Shown in pieces: positions 9,076 to 18,392 of a DNA stretch of 43,495 bases (the stretch's first letter is position 1; every line of letters begins with the position of its first letter). Under the pieces are notes generated by a model. That model worked only from the letters and a program-made list of their open reading frames with translations, was not told where the DNA came from and did no database searches. Made by a program: the position numbers and the translations under genes. The stretch is from Fidelibacterota bacterium (GTDB taxonomy: Bacteria; Fidelibacterota; UBA8477; JABMPR01): assembly GCA_021734255.1 (NCBI GenBank), contig JAIPJM010000022.1, forward strand, positions 1 to 43,495. Direction: 5' to 3'.

Positions 9076-9777
9076 ATGGCCTCAATTATGACTTCTCCCA
9101 CCAGTAGCCAGCGCTCAATGATAGGCATTTTATTACTGATCTGCGCCCAGATGATCATGGCGTCGGATTTTCCTGTGATCAACGATCAGGATTCATTTGA
9201 ATCGGATCTCCACAGTGCGGCGCTCATCAACCAGCTACCCAATCTCAAGGGTGGTGATCACTACCTGGGACTGAAGATCAGTACACTGGCAATAAATTCA
9301 CCAAACGGTCAGTTCGTGCCTGTACCAGAAGTACGCCTAAGCATCTACCCCAATCCGGGCTATAATATGTGGGCAAACTTCGCAAAATGGCCAGGGGATT
9401 CACCCACTTTCTCATATGGGACAGGCGTCCAGGTGGCATTCTATGGAGAAAACGTTCAGAGTGAACAAGCCATCGGCTTTACCTGGAGCATGATCACGGG
9501 AGAATGGTATCAGCAAAGAGATATCAAGATTCATGGTATGTTCTCCCGAGTGCTCGATAAATGGGAATATGGCCTCATCGCTTTGCTCGACCTACATCAT
9601 GTTATTGCTGAGAAGAATTTAGGTGTAAACAGTTATGATGGAACCATCATGCAGATCGCACCCTATATTAAGCTGATGAACTGGGATGCATACAACCTGT
9701 CGCTCATGGTACCGCTTAGTAAGGATGGCGGAGCCATTTCACTGAGCCTTGAACATTTTTTGGGGAAGAGGGATTAA
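9076..9777 (+). CDS. exported protein of unknown function, barrel-like
   Basis: I do not recognise this 233-residue protein. A hydrophobic signal sequence (IGILLLICAQMIMA) ends near residue 29, so it should leave the cytoplasm. The mature part alternates hydrophobic and polar residues and is rich in Trp, Tyr and Gly. An example is the stretch around MWANFAKWPG, FSYGTGVQVAFYG and GFTWSMITGEWYQQ. This resembles amphipathic strands of a small outer-membrane barrel, though the C-terminus (GKRD) lacks the usual final aromatic. It sits between lpxA and dxr, ending 2 bases before dxr, so it is made with the lipid A and isoprenoid enzymes. The true start could be the ATG nearer the hydrophobic stretch. 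Confidence 0.7.
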   Translation: MASIMTSPTSSQRSMIGILLLICAQMIMASDFPVINDQDSFESDLHSAALINQLPNLKGGDHYLGLKISTLAINSPNGQFVPVPEVRLSIYPNPGYNMWANFAKWPGDSPTFSYGTGVQVAFYGENVQSEQAIGFTWSMITGEWYQQRDIKIHGMFSRVLDKWEYGLIALLDLHHVIAEKNLGVNSYDGTIMQIAPYIKLMNWDAYNLSLMVPLSKDGGAISLSLEHFLGKRD

Positions 9778-9779
9778 GG

Positions 9780-10916
9780 ATGGACAAAACTCGTCATCTC
9801 TCAATTCTCGGTTCAACGGGCAGTATCGGTGTTAATGCGCTGAATGTGGTACGTTCATTCCCAGACCATTTTAAGATCAAATATCTCACCGCACAGACCC
9901 AAAGCGATTTGCTGATCGATCAGGCGCGCGAGTTCAAGCCTAAAGCTGTAGTTATCGGAGATGAATCAAAATGTTCAGATATTCAAGGAGCATTACCTGA
10001 GGTAGAAGTACTGGCTGGTAGGCACGGTCTCCTGGAATTGTCGGGTCGCGATGACATTGATATCGTTTTAAATGGTATTGTGGGTAGTGCCGGTATGGAA
10101 CCGACGATCAAGAGTATCCAGGCTGGTGTAGATGTTGCCCTCTCCAACAAGGAGAGTCTGGTCATGGCGGGCGGGCTGATCAATGCACTTCTGGAGGAAA
10201 AGAATGTAAAACTCTTTCCTGTAGATAGCGAACATTCGGCGATCTGGCAATGCCTGGTAGGGGAAGACCCGGCTGATATCAAACGCTTGATCATTACTGG
10301 TTCCGGTGGACCCTTTCGCAGCATGAAGAAGGAATCCTTTCAAGATATCACCGTTGAACAAGCCCTTAACCATCCCAATTGGACCATGGGTAGAAAGATC
10401 ACCATTGATTCGGCGACTATGATGAATAAAGGATTGGAGGTCATTGAGGCTTATTGGCTATTCAATCTTCCTGAAGAGAAGATCGATATTGTGATCCATC
10501 CTCAAAGTATCGTCCATTCCATGGTTGAATTTCAAGATGGGTCTGTAAAAGCGCAACTGGGATTACCGGATATGAAAATTCCGATTCAGTATGCACTGAC
10601 CTACCCAAAGCATTTCCCGCAAGCCTGGGAACAGCTAGACCTCGCTAAAATTAGTTCTCTGACTTTCGAAGCACCTGATCTGGACAAGTTTGTCTGTATC
10701 CGTCTTGCCTATGATGCGCTGCGAGCAGGCGGTTCTATGCCTGTGGTTCTGAATGTAGCAAATGAAGTAGCTGTCCACCGCTTTCTGGATGGTGAAATAG
10801 GATTTACAGCTATCCCCGAACACATTGAGAAAGCAATGAATACCCATGATTTTATCCAAAATCCAGATCTGGATGATATTCTTGCGCTGGAAACATGGGC
10901 AAAAAGTACACGATAA
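9780..10916 (+). CDS. dxr: 1-deoxy-D-xylulose 5-phosphate reductoisomerase
   Basis: Dxr (IspC) converts DXP to methylerythritol phosphate with NADPH, the committed step of the MEP isoprenoid pathway that feeds UppS. The 378-residue protein shows the NADPH-binding GSTGSIG near residues 11-17 and SNKESLVMAG near 122-131. The metal and substrate motif DSEHSAIWQCL and the flexible loop NHPNWTMGRKITIDSATMMNKGLEVIEA are also present. The length is slightly short of the 390-400 usual but no domain is missing. rseP starts 18 bases downstream, an arrangement common across bacteria. Confidence 0.96.
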   Translation: MDKTRHLSILGSTGSIGVNALNVVRSFPDHFKIKYLTAQTQSDLLIDQAREFKPKAVVIGDESKCSDIQGALPEVEVLAGRHGLLELSGRDDIDIVLNGIVGSAGMEPTIKSIQAGVDVALSNKESLVMAGGLINALLEEKNVKLFPVDSEHSAIWQCLVGEDPADIKRLIITGSGGPFRSMKKESFQDITVEQALNHPNWTMGRKITIDSATMMNKGLEVIEAYWLFNLPEEKIDIVIHPQSIVHSMVEFQDGSVKAQLGLPDMKIPIQYALTYPKHFPQAWEQLDLAKISSLTFEAPDLDKFVCIRLAYDALRAGGSMPVVLNVANEVAVHRFLDGEIGFTAIPEHIEKAMNTHDFIQNPDLDDILALETWAKSTR

Positions 10917-10934
10917 GGAGTTAGTAGAAGCTTT

Positions 10935-12134
10935 ATGGGTTTCTTCTCGATAGATACGTTGATAACAATAATGGCTGCAGTGTTTACACTGGGAATCCTC
11001 ATTCTCATTCATGAGTTGGGACATTTCATGGTGGCCAAGATGGTAGGGATCCGGGTAGAAAGATTTTCGATCGGAATGCCCCCAAGAATGATCAGTTTAA
11101 AAAATAAGTTCGATGGGTTGTGGCTTAAAATATTCGTCCCCTGGTTTCTTCAGAAATCCGTTGATGCTACAAGTATTGAATACCGAATCCCGAGAAAACG
11201 ACCAAAGGCCGGGGATACTGAATATGCCCTGAGCTGGACACCCTTCGGTGGCTATGTGAAGATGGCGGGAATGATCGACGAATCTCTGGATGGAGAGACA
11301 AGTGGCCAGCCCTGGGAGTTTAATAGCAAAAAAAGATGGCAGCAATTACTGACAATCTCCGGTGGGGTCATCATGAATACCCTGCTGGCATTCCTGATCT
11401 TTAGTGGGATCATCATGGCAACTGGAATGGAGGACCCACTGGAAGGGACCACGATCGGGTCCTTCGTCAGCACCGAAGAACGATCGGTCTTTCCTGCTGA
11501 GGAAGCCGGCTTGGTTGTTGGTGACGAAATATTAGCTATCAATGATCAGCCCGTGAATAGTTGGGAAGATCTGACTGGGGTGGTGCACAACCTACCGGGT
11601 GAGACTATTCGAGTGGAATGGCTCAGAGCTGGTCAGCGCTATTCTGATTCCATCACGGTGGTAAAGGAGACGGTACCCACATCTGAAGGTGCAGTTGACG
11701 TAGGGATGATCGGTATCGGAAGAGTGACAGAACATCGTGACGTTGGCTTTGTCCAATCCTTTGTATATGGTGCTCAGAGTACCTACTTTTTTGGGACGCT
11801 CATGGCCAGAGGCTTTTGGTCCATGGTGACAGGGCAAACCTCAATGGATCAAGTCGGTGGTCCGGTGGCCATTGCCAAGATCGCAGGTGAAATGGCTCGT
11901 AAAGGATGGGTGGATGTCTTCTATTTCATGGCTATTATCAGCATCAACCTGGCCTTTATCAATATATTGCCTATACCCGGTCTGGATGGTGGACATTTTC
12001 TCATTATCAGTATCGAGGGCATCATCCGCAGACCCTTACCCTTGAATGTGAAGTTGATCATTCAGCAGGTCGGCATGGTCTTTTTACTTGGTTTGATCAT
12101 CTTTATCACAATACAGGATATAGCCAAGCTCTGA
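10935..12134 (+). CDS. rseP: RseP-type site-2 intramembrane zinc metalloprotease
   Basis: This inner-membrane protease cleaves anti-sigma factors and leftover signal peptides within the membrane. The 399-residue protein has the zinc motif HELGH at residues 26-30 in its first membrane segment and a PDZ domain (about 180-260). The second active-site motif, NILPIPGLDGGHF, near residue 350 supplies the third zinc ligand. Membrane segments also lie near 115-135 and at the C-terminus. An insertion after the first segment (residues 55-90) is somewhat longer than in E. coli. It follows dxr, the classic neighbour. No anti-sigma factor is visible in the window. Confidence 0.95.
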   Translation: MGFFSIDTLITIMAAVFTLGILILIHELGHFMVAKMVGIRVERFSIGMPPRMISLKNKFDGLWLKIFVPWFLQKSVDATSIEYRIPRKRPKAGDTEYALSWTPFGGYVKMAGMIDESLDGETSGQPWEFNSKKRWQQLLTISGGVIMNTLLAFLIFSGIIMATGMEDPLEGTTIGSFVSTEERSVFPAEEAGLVVGDEILAINDQPVNSWEDLTGVVHNLPGETIRVEWLRAGQRYSDSITVVKETVPTSEGAVDVGMIGIGRVTEHRDVGFVQSFVYGAQSTYFFGTLMARGFWSMVTGQTSMDQVGGPVAIAKIAGEMARKGWVDVFYFMAIISINLAFINILPIPGLDGGHFLIISIEGIIRRPLPLNVKLIIQQVGMVFLLGLIIFITIQDIAKL

Positions 12135-12137
12135 TAA

Positions 12138-13091
12138 ATGGCACAACAGCCTAAAGCCAAGGTCAAGCTCAGCCACTACTTCAGGTATACACTGGAGTTC
12201 CTGGTATTGATGGTTTTCAATGTCGTGCTCTTTGTACTCCCCTGGTTTATTACCTGGCGCTTGGGTCGCGGATTTGGCTGGTCTGCATATTATCTATTGA
12301 AAAAAAGACGGGGGACGATTGAGCAGAATGTAAAGCGAGCATTCCCTGACAAAGATCAAGACGCCCAGGAAGCGCTAATAAAAGGCTGCTATATGCACTG
12401 GGGTGAAAGTTTTATCTCAACTCTCAAATTATGGATGATCAGCGGTAGGAAAGCTCGCTCTCTGGTGGATGCCCCGGGATTGGATGCGTATGTCCTTCAG
12501 GCTCAAAAGGTGAAAGACCCTATCTTGTACTTCACCGGGCATTTTGGATCCTGGGAAATGGCGGGTCGCTATGTCGCCGGTATTGGTGTCGGGGGTGCCT
12601 CTATCTACCGTATTCAACGCAACCCCATGGTCAACTGGTTTTTGACCTGGATCAGGGAGTACCATAATCTGAAATTGATCAGTTCCTGGTCAGGGATGCG
12701 TGCATTTGAAGAGGGTATGGTAAAATATAGCTGCCTGGCAGTGGTCGGTGATCAATACAAGCGTTCGGGTGGGGTGACTGTGGATTATTTTGGACAGCCA
12801 TCATCCACACCCAAAGGTGCCGCTGTCTTGACCTACCGGGTGAAACCCCGCCTGGTTGTTCTGATCTGCCGACAGAATCGGGGTAGATATCGGATCGATA
12901 TTGAGGAGATCCAATATGCTTTGCCTGAGTCCATGAGCCAGGATTGGATCAAGGAGATTACTCAGGAACTCACAACAAAACTTGAGACAGAAGTAAGAAA
13001 AACACCAGAGCAGTATTTCTGGTTTCACCGACGTTGGAGAGATCTGGATCGAGCAGATGCGAAACGGGAGAAAGCACGTGCAGATCATTGA
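12138..13091 (+). CDS. LpxL/HtrB-family lipid A acyltransferase
   Basis: This is a membrane-anchored acyltransferase of the LpxL/LpxM family, which adds secondary acyl chains to Kdo-lipid A. The N-terminal membrane segment (about residues 16-40) precedes the soluble domain. The catalytic H-x4-E is seen in TGHFGSWEMAG near residue 135, and VVGDQYKRSGG with downstream GAAVLTYR matches the second conserved block. Its 317 residues fit the family (about 290-320). It starts 3 bases after rseP and overlaps the next gene. Chain and position specificity cannot be read from sequence alone. It could also act on another glycolipid. Confidence 0.88.
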   Translation: MAQQPKAKVKLSHYFRYTLEFLVLMVFNVVLFVLPWFITWRLGRGFGWSAYYLLKKRRGTIEQNVKRAFPDKDQDAQEALIKGCYMHWGESFISTLKLWMISGRKARSLVDAPGLDAYVLQAQKVKDPILYFTGHFGSWEMAGRYVAGIGVGGASIYRIQRNPMVNWFLTWIREYHNLKLISSWSGMRAFEEGMVKYSCLAVVGDQYKRSGGVTVDYFGQPSSTPKGAAVLTYRVKPRLVVLICRQNRGRYRIDIEEIQYALPESMSQDWIKEITQELTTKLETEVRKTPEQYFWFHRRWRDLDRADAKREKARADH

Positions 13092-13710
13092 TTTTCGGCA
13101 TCGCCCTCATACCCTCAATAAATCAGATAAAACGCTGATAATCAGTGCATTAGAAAACGAATCCGTTATCGTATATCCAACGGATACACTATATGGGCTA
13201 GGAGCCGATGTCAGGTCAGAATCTGCCATTGAAACACTGTACCGGCTAAAATCCAGAGCGGATTCTCCTGTCTCTGTGCTTGCTGAATCAGTTGACAGCC
13301 TCATCGAAATGAGTAAAGATCTTAACGATAAAGCTCTGGAACTGATCCAAACCTTTCTGCCTGGTCCGATGACAGTAATCTGTCACACGGAATACCCATT
13401 CAACGAAAGATTATTCTCAAATAAACGGACCATTGGATTCCGGGTTCCCGGAGATGATATCTCCCGGCAGATCCCCAGATTATTGGGTCGACCTGTTACG
13501 ACTACCAGTGTGAATCCTGTCGGAGAAAAACCTGCCGCATCGGTGGAGAATGTTCGTGCATACTATGCTGAATCTATTCCACTCATGCTCGATGTAGGGG
13601 CCTTGAAGCAATCCGCTGGAAGTACCGTTATGGACCTGACCAGCCAGCCCTTCAATATCCTGCGGGAAGGTGAAATATCTCGCCTTGAGCTTCAGGAATT
13701 CCTAAACTAA
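13078..13710 (+). CDS. Sua5/YciO/YrdC-family threonylcarbamoyl-AMP synthase
   Basis: Members of this family make threonylcarbamoyl-AMP from Thr, bicarbonate and ATP for the t6A37 modification of ANN-decoding tRNAs. The single YrdC-like domain shows YPTDTLYGLGADV near residues 32-44 and the KSR...SPVSVL substrate site. FLPGPMTVI and TTSVNPVGEKPA also match the family. I prefer the GTG at 13078, which has GGGAG 7 bases upstream and overlaps the acyltransferase end by 14 bases. An in-frame ATG at 13057 would add seven residues and a 35-base overlap. The C-terminal Sua5 domain is absent, so it is TsaC/YwlC-short type. Confidence 0.88.
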   Translation: MQIIDFRHRPHTLNKSDKTLIISALENESVIVYPTDTLYGLGADVRSESAIETLYRLKSRADSPVSVLAESVDSLIEMSKDLNDKALELIQTFLPGPMTVICHTEYPFNERLFSNKRTIGFRVPGDDISRQIPRLLGRPVTTTSVNPVGEKPAASVENVRAYYAESIPLMLDVGALKQSAGSTVMDLTSQPFNILREGEISRLELQEFLN

Positions 13711-13717
13711 GGGCTGT

Positions 13718-15544
13718 ATGTATAGACGAATATTGCAATTGGTCAAGCCCTACTGGGCTCATATCACGGGAGGGGTATTCTTCTCTCTGGTGAATGTTAT
13801 TTTCCATTCGCTGACTCTCTGGCTGTCTGCCTCGTTCATCACGACTATTTTTTCAGGTCCCGAGCTGCAGGTCTCAAGTCCAGCTGATCAGATGGCTGGC
13901 AATATTGACCTGAATGAGAGGCTCAAAGAGGCAACGCAGGAGATATTCTTCTCCGGGTCCCAGTTGGATGCTCTGGCCACACTGGCATTGGTCATTCTAT
14001 TCAGTTACCTGATAAAGTCCATCGCCTACTTTGCCAATGCGCTCTTTACAGGTTATGTACAAGCGAAAGTGGTCCAGGATCTGCGCTCCAAACTCTATGA
14101 ACATTTCTTGACCCAGCCCTTAAGCTTTTTCCAGTCCAGACGAAGTGGAGACCTCATCTCTCTGGTCATGAATGATGTCCTGAAGGTCAACCGGGCTCTG
14201 GCCACCACCTTCCATCCGCTGGTGATAGAACCACTCTACATTATTACCTATCTGACCCTTCTGTTTATTATTGACTGGAAGCTGATGCTCATGTCCATCC
14301 TGGTCATTCCGCTGACATCATTTTTTATCTACATCATCAGCAAGAGTATCCGACGCAAGGTCATTCGTGTCCAAAGGCAATTGGGAGAGATCACCTCACG
14401 CTTCTCGGAGACCATCCTGGGGATCAGGATCATCAAAGCTTTTGTGAGCGAGGACCGTGAGAAAAAACGTTTTGGAACAGAGGCCCAGAAACTATACCAG
14501 CTCATGTTCAGACAGATCAAGCTGCAGTCTCTTTCCCTTCCGGTTACGGAGATGTTGGGTGTCTCCATGGCAGTATTTCTGCTTTGGATCGGTGGTGTTC
14601 AAGTACTCAAATACGGTACTTTGAGCAGTGGGGATTTCTTAAGGTTTATTGTTATCCTGTTTGCCATCTATCAACCCATACGCAATTTGGCCAAGGTCAA
14701 TATCAACATTCAGAATGGTCTGGCAGCTGGCCAGCGCGTTTTCAAGGTTCTGGATATTGAACCAGCCATCAAGGATGAGCACGATAGTGTTGAATTGAAG
14801 GAATTCGGGAGTGATATCAGGTTTGACAACGTTTCGTTCTCCTATGACAGTAGCGAGATCCATGCCATCCGGGATCTGGATACAACAATTAAAAAGGGCG
14901 AGGTCGTCGCTCTTGTCGGGCCGAGCGGGGCAGGGAAGACCACAGTGGTTGACCTGATCCCAAGATTTCATGATGTAACAACCGGCTCTATCCTCATCGA
15001 TGGCCACGACATCCGCACATTAACTCGCGCCAGTATTCGAAATCAGATCGGTATCGTTTCCCAGGAAACCATCCTATTCAATGACACGGTATTCAATAAT
15101 ATCAGCTATGGGATGGAATCAACGCAGGAGCAGGTGGAAGCCGCTGCCAGGCAAGCGAATGCTCACGATTTTATTCTCAAGCTGGATCACCAATATGAGA
15201 CCGTCCTTGGTGAGCATGCAACCCGGTTATCAGGTGGACAACGACAGCGCATCGCTATTGCGAGAGCACTTTTGAAGGACCCAGCCATCCTCATTCTTGA
15301 TGAGGCTACATCAGCACTGGATACCCAATCCGAAAAAGCAGTTCAATCTGCTATTGAGAATTTGATGAGTGGTCGAACGGTTATCGTTATCGCTCATCGA
15401 CTTTCAACCATACTCAATGCAGATAAAATTCTGGTCATGGAAAATGGTGAGATCGTTGAAGAAGGCAATCATGCCAGCCTGAGTCAATCTGGTGGTTTGT
15501 ACGAGAAGTTGTATCGTCTGCAGTTCGCTGAAAAGGGAGCTTAG
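13718..15544 (+). CDS. MsbA-like ABC exporter (membrane and ATPase domains fused)
   Basis: This is a half-transporter that should work as a homodimer, most likely flipping lipid A core across the inner membrane given its lipid A neighbours. Residues 1-330 hold six membrane segments. The ATPase has Walker A GPSGAGKTT near residue 401, signature LSGGQRQRIAIARALL near 503 and Walker B ILILDEATSALD near 525. The H-loop is IAHRLST. The loop between the first two membrane helices (about residues 45-85) is long and polar, more than in E. coli MsbA. Its 608 residues are normal. Multidrug export is the main alternative. Confidence 0.87.
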   Translation: MYRRILQLVKPYWAHITGGVFFSLVNVIFHSLTLWLSASFITTIFSGPELQVSSPADQMAGNIDLNERLKEATQEIFFSGSQLDALATLALVILFSYLIKSIAYFANALFTGYVQAKVVQDLRSKLYEHFLTQPLSFFQSRRSGDLISLVMNDVLKVNRALATTFHPLVIEPLYIITYLTLLFIIDWKLMLMSILVIPLTSFFIYIISKSIRRKVIRVQRQLGEITSRFSETILGIRIIKAFVSEDREKKRFGTEAQKLYQLMFRQIKLQSLSLPVTEMLGVSMAVFLLWIGGVQVLKYGTLSSGDFLRFIVILFAIYQPIRNLAKVNINIQNGLAAGQRVFKVLDIEPAIKDEHDSVELKEFGSDIRFDNVSFSYDSSEIHAIRDLDTTIKKGEVVALVGPSGAGKTTVVDLIPRFHDVTTGSILIDGHDIRTLTRASIRNQIGIVSQETILFNDTVFNNISYGMESTQEQVEAAARQANAHDFILKLDHQYETVLGEHATRLSGGQRQRIAIARALLKDPAILILDEATSALDTQSEKAVQSAIENLMSGRTVIVIAHRLSTILNADKILVMENGEIVEEGNHASLSQSGGLYEKLYRLQFAEKGA

Positions 15545-15547
15545 CGC

Positions 15548-15964
15548 CTAATATCCGGATGTATTTTTCTCTTTAAACGTCCAGAAATCATTCAATAAAT
15601 AATTCAGGATGGATGCCAATAATATCGCGATGAGATTGGCGATGATGTAGTGCAATTCAGTTGTATAATCCAAAAGCAATAATATCAGCCAGTTAAGTCC
15701 GCCAGCGATCCAGCTGACGAGCGTGAATTTGATGAGTCCCTTCCGAATTGCATCCCAGCCCTGCATATCACGATCTTTCCAGGTGAACTTCCGATTCCAG
15801 ATGAAATTATTAAAAATGGCGATCTGAATCGCAATGAGAGAGGCAATTGAAATGTGCAGAAACAAAAACTCGATCAGGATATATAAGATCAGGTTATTGA
15901 CAACGATACCGGATATACCGACCATGGTAAACACGATGAATCGCCTGGGAAGTCGTAAGGACAT
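15548..15964 (-). CDS. GtrA-family small membrane protein
   Basis: GtrA-like proteins have four membrane helices and are linked to moving undecaprenyl-phosphate-linked sugars across the membrane for surface polysaccharides. Four hydrophobic segments are seen, with the family signatures FNNFIWNRKFTWKD in the middle and LNYLLNDFWTFKE at the end. The start is uncertain. The ATG at 15964 gives 138 residues, the normal family size. In-frame starts at 16006 (ATG) and 16048 (TTG) have no better ribosome site. The gene converges on the MsbA-like gene with only 3 bases between the stop codons. Its upstream side faces a composite palindromic repeat. Confidence 0.82.
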   Translation of the reverse strand: MSLRLPRRFIVFTMVGISGIVVNNLILYILIEFLFLHISIASLIAIQIAIFNNFIWNRKFTWKDRDMQGWDAIRKGLIKFTLVSWIAGGLNWLILLLLDYTTELHYIIANLIAILLASILNYLLNDFWTFKEKNTSGY

Positions 15965-16052
15965 GCACCAATTTAGTAAACTCCCACAACTCTGCAATGT
16001 ATGCATACCGATATCCACGAATGGAAACAACAGAATTGCTTGAGTCAATTAC

Positions 16053-16189
16053 TTACCCCGGGCTTCAGCCCGGGGATCAAGAGCTAACGAAAATTCGGAC
16101 TTTAGTCCAACTTTCTCTATTACAAACCTTTGGGCTAAAGCCCACTCTAGATGATAAAATTCATAGCCCCAGGCTGAAGCCTGGGGTAA
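16053..16189. repeat. composite nested-palindrome repeat (REPIN-like), copy 1
   Basis: Four hairpins lie in mirror order. The outer pair is at 16056-16075 (arm CCCCGGGCT, loop TC) and 16167-16186 (arm CCCCAGGCT, loop GA). The inner pair is at 16097-16108 (GGACTTTAGTCC) and 16131-16144 (TGGGCTAAAGCCCA). The right half is the inverted counterpart of the left (centres TTCA, TTTA, TAAA, TGAA). TTA flanks both outer stems. The outer stems differ at one base pair, and both strands changed, so pairing is kept. The repeat lies between the divergent GtrA-like and DUF3108 genes. Confidence 0.85.
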
Positions 16190-16265
16190 CTGTACAGCAT
16201 ATACTCATAGCGTTTATCGATAAAAAGCTTGAGTGTCACTTCAAAAGAGGATAGTTTCTTAAATA

Positions 16266-16940
16266 ATGGCTAAGGTATTACGCTCACTCACGCTTCTCCT
16301 GGTTTTGCTTGCTGCAGATGTTGTAGGAGAATCGTATAATTATCGAGTGAAGTTCGGTCCAGTACACGCTGGATCAGCCAGGATCACACATGTGGTTGAA
16401 GGAGATCTACTCTCCAGTGAGCTAATAATGACCTCCTTACCCTGGTTATCGAATCTCTGGACACTTTCTGATACGATCGTCAGTAGTTTTGATATTGAAT
16501 CTGAGCGACTGATCAAGCAGTACAAAGCGATTCACGAGGGCAGTTATCATAGGAGTTACCGGGTTCATTTTGGCGATTCAACTGTATCCGTAAACGGAAC
16601 AATCAGTAAACATATACCGGAAGGTGTGTTTGATATTCCCAGCCTCCTGTACCATTTATCCAGGTCTTCATTTACTCACAATGAAATTCTGGATTACCTG
16701 CTGTGGGACGGGCGTTCTTTTGGGCGTCTAACGGTGCATGTTGAGAAAATTGGGAAGCCCACACTCTTGAAGCCATTTCAGGTCAGAGGATGGAAGCTAA
16801 CCCCGCTTAGCTCCACCAAAAAATCCCGGGAGCACGAGATCAGTCTCACCCTGCATTTTTCCAACAGCGATCCTAAACTACCCTTGCAGATCCACATTGA
16901 TACAAAATATGGTAAAGTGGTTATGAAGCTGGAGGAGTAG
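16266..16940 (+). CDS. DUF3108-family exported protein
   Basis: This 224-residue protein has a signal peptide (about 1-21, LTLLLVLLAADVVGE). The DUF3108 pattern is clear: NYRVKFGPVHAGSARI at the start of the mature part, Y-x-x-H-x-G-S-Y-H near the middle, and the ending YGKVVMKLEE. DUF3108 proteins are periplasmic beta-rich proteins, found mainly in FCB and Proteobacteria, and their function is not settled. It has no close downstream partner: 93 bases separate it from the NfeD-like gene. GAGGA lies 15 bases before the ATG, which is longer than usual. Confidence 0.8.
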   Translation: MAKVLRSLTLLLVLLAADVVGESYNYRVKFGPVHAGSARITHVVEGDLLSSELIMTSLPWLSNLWTLSDTIVSSFDIESERLIKQYKAIHEGSYHRSYRVHFGDSTVSVNGTISKHIPEGVFDIPSLLYHLSRSSFTHNEILDYLLWDGRSFGRLTVHVEKIGKPTLLKPFQVRGWKLTPLSSTKKSREHEISLTLHFSNSDPKLPLQIHIDTKYGKVVMKLEE

Positions 16941-17033
16941 ACGATAACTGAATTCAGTAGTAGGTTCACTCAAATGGTATTATCTTTTCCAATGCTACAA
17001 AATAGTGGAATATAAATAGGACGGGATCTTGTC

Positions 17034-18371
17034 ATGCTTCGTAAACTTTTCATACTTTTGCTACCCCTGCTCATCTATCCACAGGTATACATCCTTGAGG
17101 TAAAAGGTACCATTGACATGGGTTTGGCGTATTTCTTTGAACGTCAGATCCCCCAACTGAATGTAGAAGGTGGAGACGCCATCATCCTGGATATTGATAC
17201 CTTTGGTGGACGAGTGGATGCAGCAACCATGATGAAAAATGCATTACTGAATTCCGAATTGCCGACCATTGCTTTCATTAATACCAAAGCGATTTCGGCC
17301 GGATCACTGATCTCCCTGGCCTGTGACACCATTGTTATGAGGACCGGAGCAACAATGGGAGCGACGACCGTTGTGGATGCGCAAAGTCAGAAAGCAGGCG
17401 AAAAAGCACAATCCTACATGCGTGAGGAGATGGCAGCCACCGCTGAATCAAAAGGCCGTAACCCTGATATTGCCATGGCAATGGTGGATGAGTCCATTGA
17501 TATTGATACACTTGTGCTGGCGGATGGGGATACTCTTTTTCTAGATGATGTGAAGGGTGCCCAGGCTGGAAAATTGCTCACACTACGGACCTCCACCGCT
17601 ATGAAATACGGTATGGCTGATTATCAATTTGACTCCATTGATGAGATCCTGGGGCATTTCGGCTATGCAGCCAATAATGTGGAAGCTATCAAACCAACCT
17701 GGTCGGAAGTCATTGTTCGATTTCTAACCGATCCCATCGTCAGCTCATTGTTGATGACCATCGGATTCCTGGGACTTATCTTTGAAATTCAGAGTCCTGG
17801 ATGGGGGATACCGGGTACCTTTGGATTGATCGCATTGATCCTGTTCTTCTCCACCTCAGTTATCGCGGACCTGGCGAGCATGGTTGAAATACTTTTCCTC
17901 CTGGGAGGAATTGTGCTCATTGGGATCGAGGCCTTTGTCATACCGGGATTTGGAGTTGTGGGGATATTTGGAATTGGTCTCATGATCTACGCGATGTTCA
18001 CCATGCTCCTGCCATCTGCTCCGACTGCAGCCGATATAAACGCGGCACTTTGGGCACTCAGCATTGCGGTCATTGGAGGCGTGGTTGGATTAGGGCTGTT
18101 GATCAAACGGATGCTAAAGACAAAAGCCTGGCAGCGAATCAGCCTGGCTACCAGTGAGACCTTAGGTGAAGGCTATAGCGGTAGCCTGGGTCTTGAGGAA
18201 TTAGTGGGTAAAACGGGAGTTGCAGTTACAAAACTGCGACCTTCGGGGACTGCCCTTGTTGATGAGAAACGTATCGATGTGGTCACGTTTGGCGATTTCA
18301 TTGAGCAAGATGCTGAAATTGTGGTCAAGCGTATTGACGGCAATCGAATTGTTGTAGAAAAGAAAAATTAA
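17034..18371 (+). CDS. NfeD-like membrane serine protease
   Basis: This is a long-form NfeD protein of 445 residues. After a signal peptide (1-16) comes a ClpP-fold protease domain (about 17-215). AISAGSLISLACD near residues 84-96 carries the likely nucleophile Ser, and GGRVDAATMM lies near 58. Four or more membrane segments follow (about 240-360). The last 80 residues form the OB-fold NfeD domain (GLEELVGKTGVAVTKLRPSGTALVDEKRIDVVT). Such proteins are paired with flotillin/stomatin partners, and here floA follows 21 bases downstream. The substrate is unknown. Confidence 0.9.
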   Translation: MLRKLFILLLPLLIYPQVYILEVKGTIDMGLAYFFERQIPQLNVEGGDAIILDIDTFGGRVDAATMMKNALLNSELPTIAFINTKAISAGSLISLACDTIVMRTGATMGATTVVDAQSQKAGEKAQSYMREEMAATAESKGRNPDIAMAMVDESIDIDTLVLADGDTLFLDDVKGAQAGKLLTLRTSTAMKYGMADYQFDSIDEILGHFGYAANNVEAIKPTWSEVIVRFLTDPIVSSLLMTIGFLGLIFEIQSPGWGIPGTFGLIALILFFSTSVIADLASMVEILFLLGGIVLIGIEAFVIPGFGVVGIFGIGLMIYAMFTMLLPSAPTAADINAALWALSIAVIGGVVGLGLLIKRMLKTKAWQRISLATSETLGEGYSGSLGLEELVGKTGVAVTKLRPSGTALVDEKRIDVVTFGDFIEQDAEIVVKRIDGNRIVVEKKN

Positions 18372-18392
18372 CGAAATAAAACTGGAGGCATT

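Noticed and set aside
15965..16048. Longer GtrA-like protein starting with TTG at 16048
   Set aside because: The extra residues are not family-like, there is no ribosome site, and the start would lie 8 bases from the palindromic repeat.
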